From positions 123,993,871 to 124,057,870 of the forward strand of contig CM055265.1 of the NCBI GenBank assembly GCA_029237695.1: a stretch of 64,000 nt of DNA. The letters run 5' to 3'. The notes under the pieces were generated by a model that was not told the DNA's origin, made no database searches, and saw only the letters and a program-made list of their open reading frames with translations. The position numbers and the translations under genes were made by a program. Shown here one piece after another: positions 36,600 to 46,721 of the stretch. Positions within the stretch are counted from its first letter, which is position 1, and every line of letters starts with the position of its first letter. The DNA comes from Conchocele bisecta. Lineage: Eukaryota > Mollusca > Bivalvia > Lucinida > Thyasiridae.

Positions 36600-36710
36600 C
36601 GCGTTTCCTAGCCTTGCCTTATAAACTTGATATCAAAAGACACTAGCATGGTATTTTCTATATCAAGTACATCATTCTCGGCTCGGAATCGTTTCATAGC
36701 CTCTCGTCAT
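36600..36710 (+). repeat. Family B-derived segment, unit 1
   Basis: TTTCCTAGCCTTGCCTTATA, AACTTGATATCAAAAGACAC and TCTCGGCTCGGAATCGTTTC: hairpin arms that no longer pair well. The same segment occurs at 43190-43300. Confidence 0.6.
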
Positions 36711-38125
36711 AACCATTATAGCTAACGTCACGTGGGCGGTTTGTTGGGAGCATGCGAAAGGTAAATTTAACAATGGGATTCATCCTTAGCGGAATCACGA
36801 TATCCATGGATTGGCCCTCAGGTACATTTTAGTTTTGGCTTTCTTGTTACTTGAGAGTGGAATCCGGCTATATCCATTATAAAAGTGGTAAGAGTAGTAC
36901 TAATACTATTAGGTTTAGGAAATGGGGCTAATTGAGTAAGTCAGAGTAGTACTAATCATATTACGTTTATGGAGTGGGCCTAATTGACTCTGGTGTGGTT
37001 ATTCTAATTGCAGGGGTACTTCTGTATCAAAGTATACTTTTCGGGAGTAATCATTTATTTTTCACAAAGTTCATTATTTCATATAGAAATGGTATTAATG
37101 GTATTAAAGCAGTTGGTAACAGAGCATTTCTATTTGACATATATGGGGAGCTTAAAATAAATGACCCCTTTAAGCAAGTTTTATTCAACATCACTTGTCT
37201 TTTACTGCAATATGTGTATTTGATAAAACAAAGATGGTTTCCGGTCCTAATAACAGCTTGAGTGTCTGAAAACAATATGGAAGTACAAGTATGTGCGTAA
37301 ATAAAAAAATGGCGGACAATAGTGTTGCTAAATAAAGGCGTTACACTCCTGGCAGAGTGTGACAAACATTGAAGATGCCAATTTTCAACGCTGTCCCAAA
37401 CTAAACAAAGGAGAACTATTACTGTAACAGTAACGTTGGCTTTCATAAAACGTGTCTCCTTTAACTATATTGTGGTACAAATATTGCCTTTCTTGAACGC
37501 ACTGCTAAAATAGGTGATGTTTCGAAGTAAAGTACCCATGGCATGTCAGGAGTGCAACATGTTTGTTCAATGTTACATTTTGTTATGTGTTCTTTATATG
37601 AATACATGTATTCATGAATAGTCTGGCTTATATGAAAGGCTTACCATTTTTCGCATTGATGAAGAAAGAAATAGTTAACTTTACGCATTAAACATACTGC
37701 GACGATCCTAAATATTTCCTCCGTCGATATGTCATGTCTTGAGTGTAACACTTTTAGATACATTTTTTGGCTGCAATTTGTTCATTACTTTACTGATTTT
37801 GCAGCAAACCAAGACAATGGTGTGGCTCAATTGCTGAACACTTTTATGGTATTTAAATTGCCTAGAATGAAATGATGTTGCATAAAATCAATTTAAAGTT
37901 ACATGGTCATTTGTTTGGAAGTTATCCATATATTGATATATTCACTTCAACAATTATGGAGACACAGGATTACAATGTGGATATTCCGAAATAGATTTGA
38001 AAACATTATAAAACTTCCATGTATACATGTACATATATGGTTCCGTAGCTAAGATGTAAACTGTTCAGGCGTTACATTTGCAATTTTGGCATTTTGTTGT
38101 GATGTTGTGATATTGGCATGTAGTA

Positions 38126-38458
38126 CATAGAGAATAAAAGGCGAATGCATTTTTATCAAGTGAATCAGGCAAGGCTAGGACACGCGTATAAATTCCGAGG
38201 CTTGCTACCGTTTCCGAGCCGAGCCTGGTAAACTTGATATCAAAAGACAGTATCGTGGTATTCTATTATCAGATAACGTTTCATGTACGTACGTAACTCG
38301 TACTTGTTTACGTTGCGTCATTATACTGACATTATTCGGCAACATGACGTCATCCGACCAACGGAACGTCAGTTTTCACTCCGTTGTAACCCGGATGTTT
38401 ATATCAGGTCAATATGCCTGATACAACAATATGTTATCAGTCAGTACGTATTCGGTAA
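38126..38458 (-). mobile_element. Family B element in unit 2
   Basis: Duplicate of 32446-32775 with few differences; it precedes the acceptor of sushi exon 9 by ~100 nt. Confidence 0.75.
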
Positions 38459-38554
38459 ATGCATGGCAGGCTACATGATAGAGTACAGAATTGACGTGAT
38501 ACGTGTATGAATACCCTCTTTATGCCACTTGAACACACGTTCTGTTTCTTGCAG

Positions 38555-38737
38555 AAAAACACTGTCCTACTACACTGTCTAACGGGAAGTTATTGGCGTG
38601 TACCCGGAAGATTGGGAATAGTTGTAACTACACGTGCGACAATGGGTATACGAAACCAACGGGCATCCACAATGTCATCTGTAATGAACATTACAACTGG
38701 CACACGGATGGAATTTCCACTAACGCATGCACAGCAG
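38555..38737 (+). CDS. Exon 9: sushi/CCP module 6 (duplicate of exon 7)
   Basis: The splice sites, 183-nt length and phase 1-1 match exon 7, and all six cysteines are kept. The differences are CTRKIGNSC instead of CTRMIGNSC and GISTNAC instead of GISNNAC. Because the exon is symmetric and its splice sites are intact, the tandem duplication adds an in-frame module instead of breaking the gene. Confidence 0.9.
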
Positions 38738-38869
38738 GTAAACTGTTTGCAACATTATTGTTCTGCCGACATGCGTTTAGCTATTACATGTAAACACAGC
38801 ACGTTTCCTTTGGGAAGACAGGACGCAAACCACAGCTGGAGAGTGAGGATGGGTGTAGAAATACAAAAA

Positions 38870-39790
38870 CATTTGTATACACCCGTTTGAAAATAAACGG
38901 GACGTATTATGTATTCACCTTGTACAGGTGGACATTCACAGCTTGTCCACGCAATAACCTGTTCTACTTGACGAATCGTAATAAAATTCGGTATTTTTAA
39001 TTTTCGCACTCTGTATCCTTGTCCACGCAAAAACTAAAGTTCTGCTTCACGTATCGTAAATTAATTCGCTATACGTATTGATCACGGCAAGGCGAAGAAG
39101 ACTGTTGTTTTGATAAATGTCCGATGACTTATCTCCCATTGGCGGCCATTTTTAATTGTGGACACTCTGTATCCTTGTCCACGCAATAAATCAAGTTCCA
39201 CTGGACCGATCGTACCCACATTCAGGATACATGTTTGCCATGGCATGACGAATACGCCTATTGATTGTCAAACATGTTCTATGACCTTTCTCCTCTTGGA
39301 GGCCATTTTCGCACTCTGTATCCTTGTCCACGCAATAACTTAAGTTCTACTTGATCGATCGTAACCAAATTCGCTATACGTGTTTATCACGTCAAGATGA
39401 AGCCATTGATTTTTAAATATATTCCGATAACTTATCTCCTCTTGGCGGCCATTTTTAATTTTCGCACTCTGTATCCTTGTCCACGCAATAACTCAAGTTT
39501 TACTTGACGGATCGTAACCAAATTCAGTATACATGTTTATCACGGCATGTCGAACAGCCCTATTGATTATATCAAAAAAAGAAATCCCATGACTTATCTT
39601 CCCTTGGTGGCCATTTTTAATGTTCGCACTCTGTACACTTGTCCGCACAGGAACTTAAGTTATACTTGACGGATCGTAACCAAATTCGGCATACTTACAT
39701 GTTTATCACGTCAAGGTGAAGAAACTTTTTGGTTTCAGCGAGTTATCTCCCCTTGTTGATTTGGCTTGCCTCGACGGCGTATATTGTGAC
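38870..39790 (+). repeat. Core-repeat array, unit 2
   Basis: Duplicate of 33160-34225, with about one core unit fewer and the same opening and closing sequences (CACCCGTTTGAAAATAAACG; CGACGGCGTATATTG). Confidence 0.7.
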
Positions 39791-40023
39791 CTTCGGCACT
39801 CTTGTTGAAACTTCTTTCGAAATCAATCTGGCTACGTGTAGATAGCTTAGAAACTATTTCTAATAATGTACTTACGAAAACAAGAATTATAATAATATTG
39901 TATAAAGTCTATTTTAGCCCCTCTGCTCCCCCTGTAAATAGTAACATTGGAAAATAGGCATATTTTCCCTCTAAAATCGGTAGTTAAGTACATTTCGTAA
40001 AATAAAAAATGTGGAGCTTACCT

Positions 40024-40317
40024 CTTTATACGCCAGTTTTAAAAAATTGGGACGTATTATGTATTCACCTTGTACCGGGCGGGTTGGCGAGTATAGTTTT
40101 TTCCACGCAATTACTAGGGTTCTACTTGACGGATCGTAGCCAAACGAAGCATATATACATGTGTATCACGGCAAGATGAAGAAGCCTATTGATTTTCAAA
40201 AAGATCCCTTGACTTATCTACCCTTGACGGCCATTTTTAATGTTCACACTCTGTATCCTTGTCCACGCAATAACTAAAGTTATACTGGACGGATCGTAAC
40301 TGAATTCGGTATACATG
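40024..40317 (+). repeat. Partial core-repeat array, unit 2
   Basis: Duplicate of 34608-34905, from TATACGCCAGTTTTAAAAAA to GAATTCGGTATACATGAAG. Confidence 0.6.
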
Positions 40318-40369
40318 AAGTTGTTGGATGCCATAACCCATTCGACCAGGAGCTACACTGCTCACAATA

Positions 40370-40808
40370 TAGGAATGAATGGCCTTTTTGTGGAATTTAT
40401 CGGGGTATAAACTTGGAAAAGTCGCGGAAATACTGGACGAAGGCGATAAAAAATTACAATTTTCGAAAAAAAAATAAAAAAAATAAAAAAAAAAAATTTT
40501 TAATTTTTTTTTTCGAAAATTGTAATTTTTTAAGGCCTCGTCCAGTATTCCCGCGACTTTTCCAAGTTTATATCCCCGATAAATTCCACAAAAAGGCCAT
40601 TCATTCCTTATAATTCCAGCATTTGAAATAAATTCATCAAGAAAATGTGTTTATTTTCCGTTTTCTTAAGAATTATTTTAACTGCGCCTGACGGTTACGG
40701 AAAGTAGTTCGGCATGGAGTTTACTGGGATATAAATTCTGGACAGAGACTTGCTACGGACCAATCAAATGTTAGGGAATTGTGTAAATATTTTTGTGCTG
40801 AAATTATA
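40370..40808. mobile_element. Family A composite, copy 3, with extended apex
   Basis: Hairpin 40372-40607 plus the ~200-bp tail to 40808. At the apex is an extra inverted segment: AAAAAATTACAATTTTCG, then A-rich/T-rich, then CGAAAATTGTAATTTTTT. The paralogous unit 1 site (GCTTACCAATCCCATTAAG, 34950-34970) lacks the whole composite. Confidence 0.88.
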
Positions 40809-40961
40809 TCCCATTAAGCCCCTTGTCTCCAGTCAAAACCACATTAAATGTCATACAGTGTGATACCAAGAAAAGACCTGTGATCTTATTTTTTATGAGT
40901 TTCTCGGTCATGTATCTCTGGTGTTCGGTTTAGAGAGGTTACAATGTACATGTATATACAG

Positions 40962-41138
40962 TTGCTGGATGCCCTCATACATTCGGAAAAGTTCAAATGG
41001 ATGCCAACTGTAGCGGACTCGCCCTCAGCGTGTGTGGTTACTCGTGCAAGTCGCCATTAGTACACAACACCAACTTCACGACGATTGAATGTAAACAAGA
41101 TGGAAACTGGGATGTCGTAGAACAGAAACTCTGCTTGG
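40962..41138 (+). CDS. Exon 10: sushi/CCP module 7 (duplicate of exon 8)
   Basis: The acceptor TACATGTATATACAG differs from exon 8 only by TAG to CAG; the donor TTGG|GTAGGT is unchanged. The exon is 177 nt, phase 1-1, with six cysteines. Eight nucleotide differences from exon 8 are visible: five replacements (V to A, H to L, S to L, S to N, I to V) and three silent. The module reads NCSGLALSVCGYSCKSPLVH and then NTNFTTIEC. Its last codon joins in phase 1 to the transmembrane exon. Confidence 0.88.
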
Positions 41139-41181
41139 GTAGGTCACGTGTATCTCAGCCGCTATAGAATACAAGCACATA

Positions 41182-41264
41182 TGAGACACGCTACGCGATT
41201 GTGTACCTTCGGACACCTACGCAGATGTCCGAAGATACAAAATCACATGGCGTGTCTCATACGC
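41182..41264. mobile_element. Family E palindrome, centre-deleted copy
   Basis: Arms ATGAGACACGCTACGCGATT and ATCACATGGCGTGTCTCAT are retained, but the ~180-bp middle present in 35417-35676 is gone, leaving GGACACCTACGCAGATGTCC at the centre. Confidence 0.85.
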
Positions 41265-42326
41265 TTTCTCTGCTTCCATCCACTAATCTCCGATCACAAT
41301 GTGTACATATTGAAGTAAAGTTGTGTTTAAGCTAACTAAATTGATACAGTGACCGAATTAGCGTTCGTTTGTCTGTATGATATTTCCTTTGTTTCGTTAT
41401 GTTGAGCATTTTTTCTAAAGTTAGATCGTGAGCAAGCAATTTGGCTGAGCTTATACAGAGCACGACTCGATATCGCCACAATCGGACACTGGATGATGAC
41501 ACGCTGTCATCTTTAGGACATTTCCGTAATACAAGATGGCAGCCAAAGTGGAATAAATTAATAAATGATTTCAAATCAGCATAGCAGCACAATATATAAT
41601 AAGCAAACTTTCAACTATTTGCGAATTAGTATAGAATCCAAGATGGCCGCTAAAATGTACTAACTTTGAAATGGTCGACGTATTAAATATTACATACTTG
41701 TCTCGGCGGTGCATGACGGCGGGGATAATTGGGGGACGGCCCGGTGTGTATGTTATGCACACTAGTTTTATCTGTGTTGCCCACCGACTGTTCCAAGTCA
41801 GTACACTTGTCGTCCGATTATTTATATAATTGTTCAATGCATATATGTCTTCATATACTGCGACTCTATTTGCTGCAGGCTTTATTAATGTTTGTTTTAC
41901 ATGATACATTCGTTGCGTTCATGTTACATATATATACATGTATTTCATGTGTGCTTTTCACATAGGGTAAGGCTATGTATTGGTATCGCCTCCGACAGTT
42001 AGCCACGCCCCAGACCCCCCTCGATTCGATGGTCCGTAGTGATATCTTGGAGTAACCATAACAACAAAATGCATTGTGTTACTCAACGTTTAACTGTCAT
42101 ACGCAACCTCTAATTGAAAATAATATTATGAAAAACTACTTGCACTGCACAATATCTATAATGATCATAGATATCTGGAATCTGTATTTATACTTGAATT
42201 GATGATGTCTTGTATATGTGTTACCGTATCTTTCTGCTATTGCTATGCATAATCTGTAATGTTGTTGAATATTTTGGTACATACTGTAGCAGTGCATACT
42301 GTAGTTGTGCCATATCAATAGTTTAC

Positions 42327-43014
42327 CCCTTAACCATTAAAACGCTGAAAAAGGAAATTGCCGTCTGCTCATTTTGTATATTTTAATCTCTTTAAAAATC
42401 TGTTTTGGCAGCGCAGTAGAATCGTCTCAGTATGTTTTTAAGGAGAAAATATAAAAATTTAAAACAGCAGACGACAATTGTCTTTTCCAGCGCTTTAAAG
42501 GTACATGCCCACTCAGTAAGCCCAAAATGTAATTTATAGGAATTAAATAAGTGTATAACTGTGCCACTATTCCACCAGTTCTAAACGTTACAAGTGCCCG
42601 CTATACAGATATAATCATTTAGTAATATTTATTTTACTGATAGTGACGCGCGATGGTATCAGGCAATTTTCATATGCAAATGAGGCATGATATTTTTTAA
42701 TTATTTATACTAAAGAAATGCGTCACCTGAAAAAATAATATTTTCGACAGATTTTAAGGTATGATCATTGCACATCATAAAATAAATACAGAGATTAAAT
42801 AGGAATGTCCGTTAACATTTTAAGCAAACACGGTTATCGCCCCTGATATCAGTGTGTAAATTTACGTCTGATATAAAATGTATAATAATGCCAATCAGTA
42901 CGTGGGATAATGGCGCATGAATGTTTATTTTGCCAGGAAATGTCTCAGATGATGTCTCTGATGTAAAGAACATTGTGTACCTACTGAGTGGGCATGTACC
43001 TTTAAGGGTTAATG
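42327..43014. mobile_element. Inverted-repeat insertion with a family G short derivative
   Basis: Outer ends are CCCTTAACCATTAA and TTTAAGGGTTAATG. On the left is a hairpin CGCTGAAAAAGGAAATTG / CAATTGTCTTTTCCAGCG (42342-42493). Next comes the 511-bp element 42495-43005, with TTAA-AGGTACATGCCCACTCAG and its inverted mate. That element consists of the two subterminal regions of the 4.1-kb element at 5478-9557 joined together. The insertion is absent from the paralogous place in unit 1. Confidence 0.75.
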
Positions 43015-43028
43015 AAACTGCAACACCA

Positions 43029-43056
43029 ACAATCAATCAATCAATCAATCAATCTA
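43029..43056 (+). repeat. (CAAT)n microsatellite
   Basis: About six CAAT repeats, just outside the right end of the family G derivative. Confidence 0.9.
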
Positions 43057-43599
43057 GTTTAATCTTGTAGTTCCCTATGTTCAGTACTTTCAGTAATTTG
43101 ATTTATTGGGGTTGGGTGACGGGTGGGTGGGGCGGGTTGCGGGGAATGTGCGCCTGTATTTCAGGGGCAAAATCATGTGCCTGTACGCGTTTCCTAGCCT
43201 TGCCTTATAAACTTGATATCAAAAGACACTAGCATGGTATTCTCTATATCAAGTACATCATTCTCGGCTCGGAATCGTTTCATAGCCTCTCGTCATAACC
43301 ATTATAGCTAACGTCACGTGGGCGGTTTGTTGGGAGCATGCGAAAGGTAAATTTAACAATGGGATTCATCCTTAGCGAAATCATGGATTGGCCCTCAGGT
43401 ACATTTTAGTTTTGGCTTTCTTGTTACTTGAGAGTGGAATCCGGCTATATCCATTATAAAAGTGGTAAGAGTAGTACTAATACTATTAGGTTTAGGAAGT
43501 GGGGCTAATTGAGTAAGTCAGAGTAGTACTAATCATATTACGTTTAGGGAGTGGGCCTAATTGACTCTGGTGTGGTTATTCTAATTGCAGGGCTACTTG

Positions 43600-43835
43600 T
43601 GTATCAAAGTGTACTTTTCGGGAGTAATCATTTATTTTTCACAAAATACATTATTTCATATAGAACTAACAACTTCATATATTTGATGATTAAAAGTATG
43701 CAGAATTAGTATACTGAATTTATTACATTATCACAGCCATTTTGTAATAAATTCAGTATATTGAAAATTTCTCCCTCAAAGTGTACTTAACACGATAAGT
43801 ATACTTCGAAATTTTGGTGCAATAGGCTACTGATA
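43600..43835. mobile_element. Family C fold-back element, copy 2
   Basis: ATCAAAGTGTACTTTTCGGG...TAATAAATTCAGTATATTG...GGTGCAATAGGCTACTGAT. The central hairpin loop is shortened (CACAGCCATTTTGTAATAAA). It lies across the right end of the tandem duplication. Confidence 0.75.
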
Positions 43836-43942
43836 TTCTCTATGTCAACGTTTGACAGGCCGTTAACAACAATTTAATGAAATGAAATGACGTATCTAAC
43901 GTGACAGATAAAGATATTATCTATGTCAACGCTTCATTACAG

Positions 43943-44069
43943 TGAAGGCGATGGGTCCTGCAGCGCAGACCACACGCAAAAATGACGCGGTTGCTGGACT
44001 GTCTGTTGGTGTCGCAGTATTGGCACTCGTCATTGTCGCCATTGTTGTTGTTCTGTTCGTGGTCAAAAG
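43943..44069 (+). CDS. Exon 11: juxtamembrane segment and transmembrane helix
   Basis: The acceptor GCTTCATTACAG opens 127 nt, phase 1 in and phase 2 out. The donor AAAAG|GTTTGT is weak. The peptide starts KAMGPAAQTTRKND and continues AVAGLSVGVAVLALVIV, AIVVVLFVVKR: about 25 hydrophobic residues closed by basic residues, as in a type I stop-transfer sequence. The 3' end of the exon with its donor is repeated about 457 bp downstream (44517-44670). Confidence 0.85.
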
Positions 44070-44670
44070 GTTTGTCGCTAATACACTACCGTCTGCGCTA
44101 ATATTGTAAACGTGTGTCAATTTCTTTATGTTAAAATCTGATTGGTTGTGGCCTAGAGGTTAGAACATTTGACTTCCAATACGGAGATTGTGTGTTCAAA
44201 CCTTGCCTTTGACATAAAATCATTTTAATACTTGTCCATTTCTTTATGTCAAAATGAGCCTTGCCAGATATTTTTTCCCATTCACGGCACTAACCTACTA
44301 TTCTCTATCTATTTTCCTTATTTCTGAACCAAAGTATATGTTGTAGCCACTCATTTGAACCGTCTCGGCGAGACGGTTCAAATGAGTGGTCACAACATAT
44401 ACTTCTGATGAGAAATAAAGAAATTCAGCCACTCATTTGAACCGTCTCGGCGAGACGGTTCAAATGAGTGGTCACAACATATACTTCTGATGAGAAATAA
44501 AGAAATTCTTGAGCCTTGGTCAGAAGGTTTGTCGCTAATACACTACCGTCTGCGCTAATATTGTAAACATCTATCCATTTCTTTATGTTAAAATCTGATT
44601 GGTTGTGGCCGAGGTTAGAACATATGACTTCCAATACGGAGATTGTGTGTTCAAACCTTGCCTTAGACAT
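44060..44670 (+). repeat. ~457-bp tandem duplication across the exon 11 donor
   Basis: GGTCAAAAGGTTTGTCGCTA...ATTGTAAAC...ATTTCTTTATGTTAAAATC (44060-44215) recurs as GGTCAGAAGGTTTGTCGCTA... (44517-44670). Both copies keep the GTTTGT donor. The second is preceded by non-exonic sequence. Confidence 0.8.
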
Positions 44671-44785
44671 CAAATAATTGTTCGCAGTATTTCCATCCCA
44701 CTGGTCTTTCGGATGAGACTTGAAACCCGCAATGACCTATAGCTAGCTGTTGCTAGGACGTTAAACAAATTCACTTTCACTATTT
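44140..44785 (+). mobile_element. tRNA-related SINE, interrupted and partly duplicated
   Basis: GGTTGTGGCCTAGAGGTTAG (A-box-like) and GTGTGTTCAAACCTTGCC (B-box-like) occur at 44143-44207 and again at 44601-44662. The second copy continues to a body with TCTTTCGGATGAGACTTGAA and GACGTTAAACAAATTCAC (44703-44777), a tail common in invertebrate SINEs. Confidence 0.65.
44313..44500. repeat. Doubled perfect hairpin (CCACTCATTTGAACCGTCTC)
   Basis: CCACTCATTTGAACCGTCTC pairs with GAGACGGTTCAAATGAGTGG with almost no loop. The outer flanks AAGTATATGTTGT / ACAACATATACTT also pair. An 82-bp segment containing the hairpin is repeated once (44346 and 44428). Confidence 0.85.
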
Positions 44786-44789
44786 CAAC

Positions 44790-46200
44790 ATGCTTGAATA
44801 ATGTGTTTGAATCAAGCATCAAGTAGCTTGGTTAACTGAGCCTTGGTTGACTGAGCCTGAGCTGTGCTCAGGCTTAGACCATCAGATTGCTTTATTGCGA
44901 GTTGGCATCGCTGATATATGTTTAGACACGTTCAACTTGATAATATGGGCAAGATTAACACAAGCTGGTATGTATTATTTGAAAATACCAACATTTTTGG
45001 ATTGAGCATGTATTGGGGATGTATGGAAATGTCAATACTGGCTGAATGCCGAAGCCAGTATTCTTGGACTTTTATTAATAGGTTGCATTCCAGATAAAGT
45101 ATCGAGAAAATGTCGTTTACAATTCCAACCTAATTCTGACATGCCTTTCTGTTAAACGTATAGTTTCATTATTTTGTTCAGTTGTATATAATAGTGTACA
45201 TCAATACTCACGTGTGTCTTGCTATGACGTTTCAAGTTATAACCAGTGACGTAACGTCATTAACAAACATATTATGGAACGGCAAACATCGTTCAGAACA
45301 AATGAAATGTAAAGTCAAACACTTCTTCTCAATGTTCGCGTTTGAAATTTCAAATCGATGCAAATTTCCAATTGTTCTGTAGTTCTGGAGTGTGTTGATG
45401 TATACTATGCACGCTTGTTGTGTGACAGGGTGTGGCTACTCGCAGCCAATGACATTGCTTAGAATAATGCGAAAAACATTTCGAGGTAGACTTATGGAGA
45501 GATGGTCGCAATTGCCGTTGAAAACGCTATGGTTACCATAGGTAATAATCATAGTTCATATATTGAATGTTTAATAAATTAATTTCGAGCGAGCGAAGAA
45601 ATTAGTTTATTAACAATTCAATATGCGAACTACAACTATCTTACTGTTGCCCAGCCCCTTCACGTGCACATGTCTGTTGGAATGAAGCCCAGCCCAAAAA
45701 CGTGTGTGCGAATTACGATACTATTATGTTATTGGCCGTTTGACTCTTAATTGATCGAGCACGCGCGGTGACACGGTTCACGTCATGGGAAATATTGTCA
45801 ACAAGGTGGAGCCTTTGGTTATCATGGGTTATAAATATAGCTTTCGACGTATTGAAACATTGACTAATTTAATAGATATTGGCGAAAGCGTCGCGATGTG
45901 CGATTTAAGGGAGACGAAATACTGTGCTTTCATTGGTCGAGAAACTAGGCCAAACAATAAATGTATATCATATTACAAAGGTTGTGTCTGAATGCAATAC
46001 ATAACAATTTTCGAGCAAGCATCAGTATCGTTCCTTACAACAACGGGAGAACTACATCCGTTCTGACGCCAAGGATGTACCGCAAGTAGTTTAAGAAAGG
46101 CTGGCAGTGATTTTCCACATTCGGCAACCTAATTGTAAGGCGGATATATTTACAGTGTCTAAATATATGCATGTACAATGTAGCGCATGTGCCTACACGT
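44790..46200. other. Intron 11 stretch
   Basis: Holds one short hairpin (45552-45632, TAGTTCATATATTGAATGTT / AACAATTCAATATGCGAACTA). A 68-codon open frame at 45785-45991 has no recognisable homology. Otherwise nothing supported. Confidence 0.4.
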
Positions 46201-46204
46201 TACA

Positions 46205-46610
46205 TTCGAAATCATGATTTCTCATGTGTGGCTGTGACTGGAGAAATGGGGCTTATGCGTTTTGCGACCAGTGTAATTCCAGATCAGCCTGAGCATCCGC
46301 ACAGTCTGTTCAGGATCTGCACTGTTCGCCAGTCCATCAATGAAGCACTCGTCTTCTATCGTCTTCTATCATGCAATATAGATCAATGTCAGGCTACAAG
46401 CGTGTGCTATCTGACCAAAATGGCTGATAATGTATTAATGAATTCAGTATAATAAAAATTAATAAATTTATCATAAAATCGAAAATTTCTCGCTCAAAGT
46501 ATACTTTGCTAGATAAGTATTATTTACAATGTTGGTGAAATAGGCTACAGGAGCTAAATTTGTCACATTTGTCATAGGCCCCATTTCTCCTGTCACAGCC
46601 ACAGTATTCA
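46205..46610. mobile_element. Family H element, copy 3, with a nested family C fragment
   Basis: Left end GTGGCTGTGACTGGAGAAAT...TGCGACCAGTGTAATTCC; right end GGCCCCATTTCTCCTGTCAC. Between them, 46435-46555 is a family C fragment (GAATTCAGTATAATAAAAAT ... GGTGAAATAGGCTACAGG). Confidence 0.65.
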
Positions 46611-46721
46611 GTCACAGCCACAGCCTTCAGTCACATTTATTCATAATTTACACTTACCATTGTATTGCCTGAATCATTTTAAATATTAACACCATGTTCT
46701 CAATATCTATCTATTTATCAG

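Larger units (their letters stand above)
30858..37086 (+). repeat. Tandem segmental duplication, unit 1
   Basis: The start GAAATGGTATTAATGCAGTT recurs at 37087 (GAAATGGTATTAATGG...). Order is conserved across both units: the GGGGAGCxTAAAA block, the family B element, sushi exon, Helitron-like core repeats, sushi exon, family E palindrome and GGGTTGGGTGACGGGTGGG block. The unit ends inside a truncated family C element (CATATAGAA at ~37080-37088). It contains two sushi exons. Confidence 0.9.
37087..43665 (+). repeat. Tandem segmental duplication, unit 2
   Basis: Second copy of 30858-37086, in direct orientation and immediately adjacent. Relative to unit 1 it lacks the family D element, the ~80-bp stretch before exon 8 and the centre of the family E palindrome. 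It gains a family A composite (40370-40808) and about 1.15 kb at 41958-43104. Its right end continues into an intact family C copy. Confidence 0.9.

Noticed and set aside
45785..45991. 68-codon plus-strand open frame in intron 11
   Set aside because: No homology recognised and no splice sites in consistent phase with exons 11 and 12.
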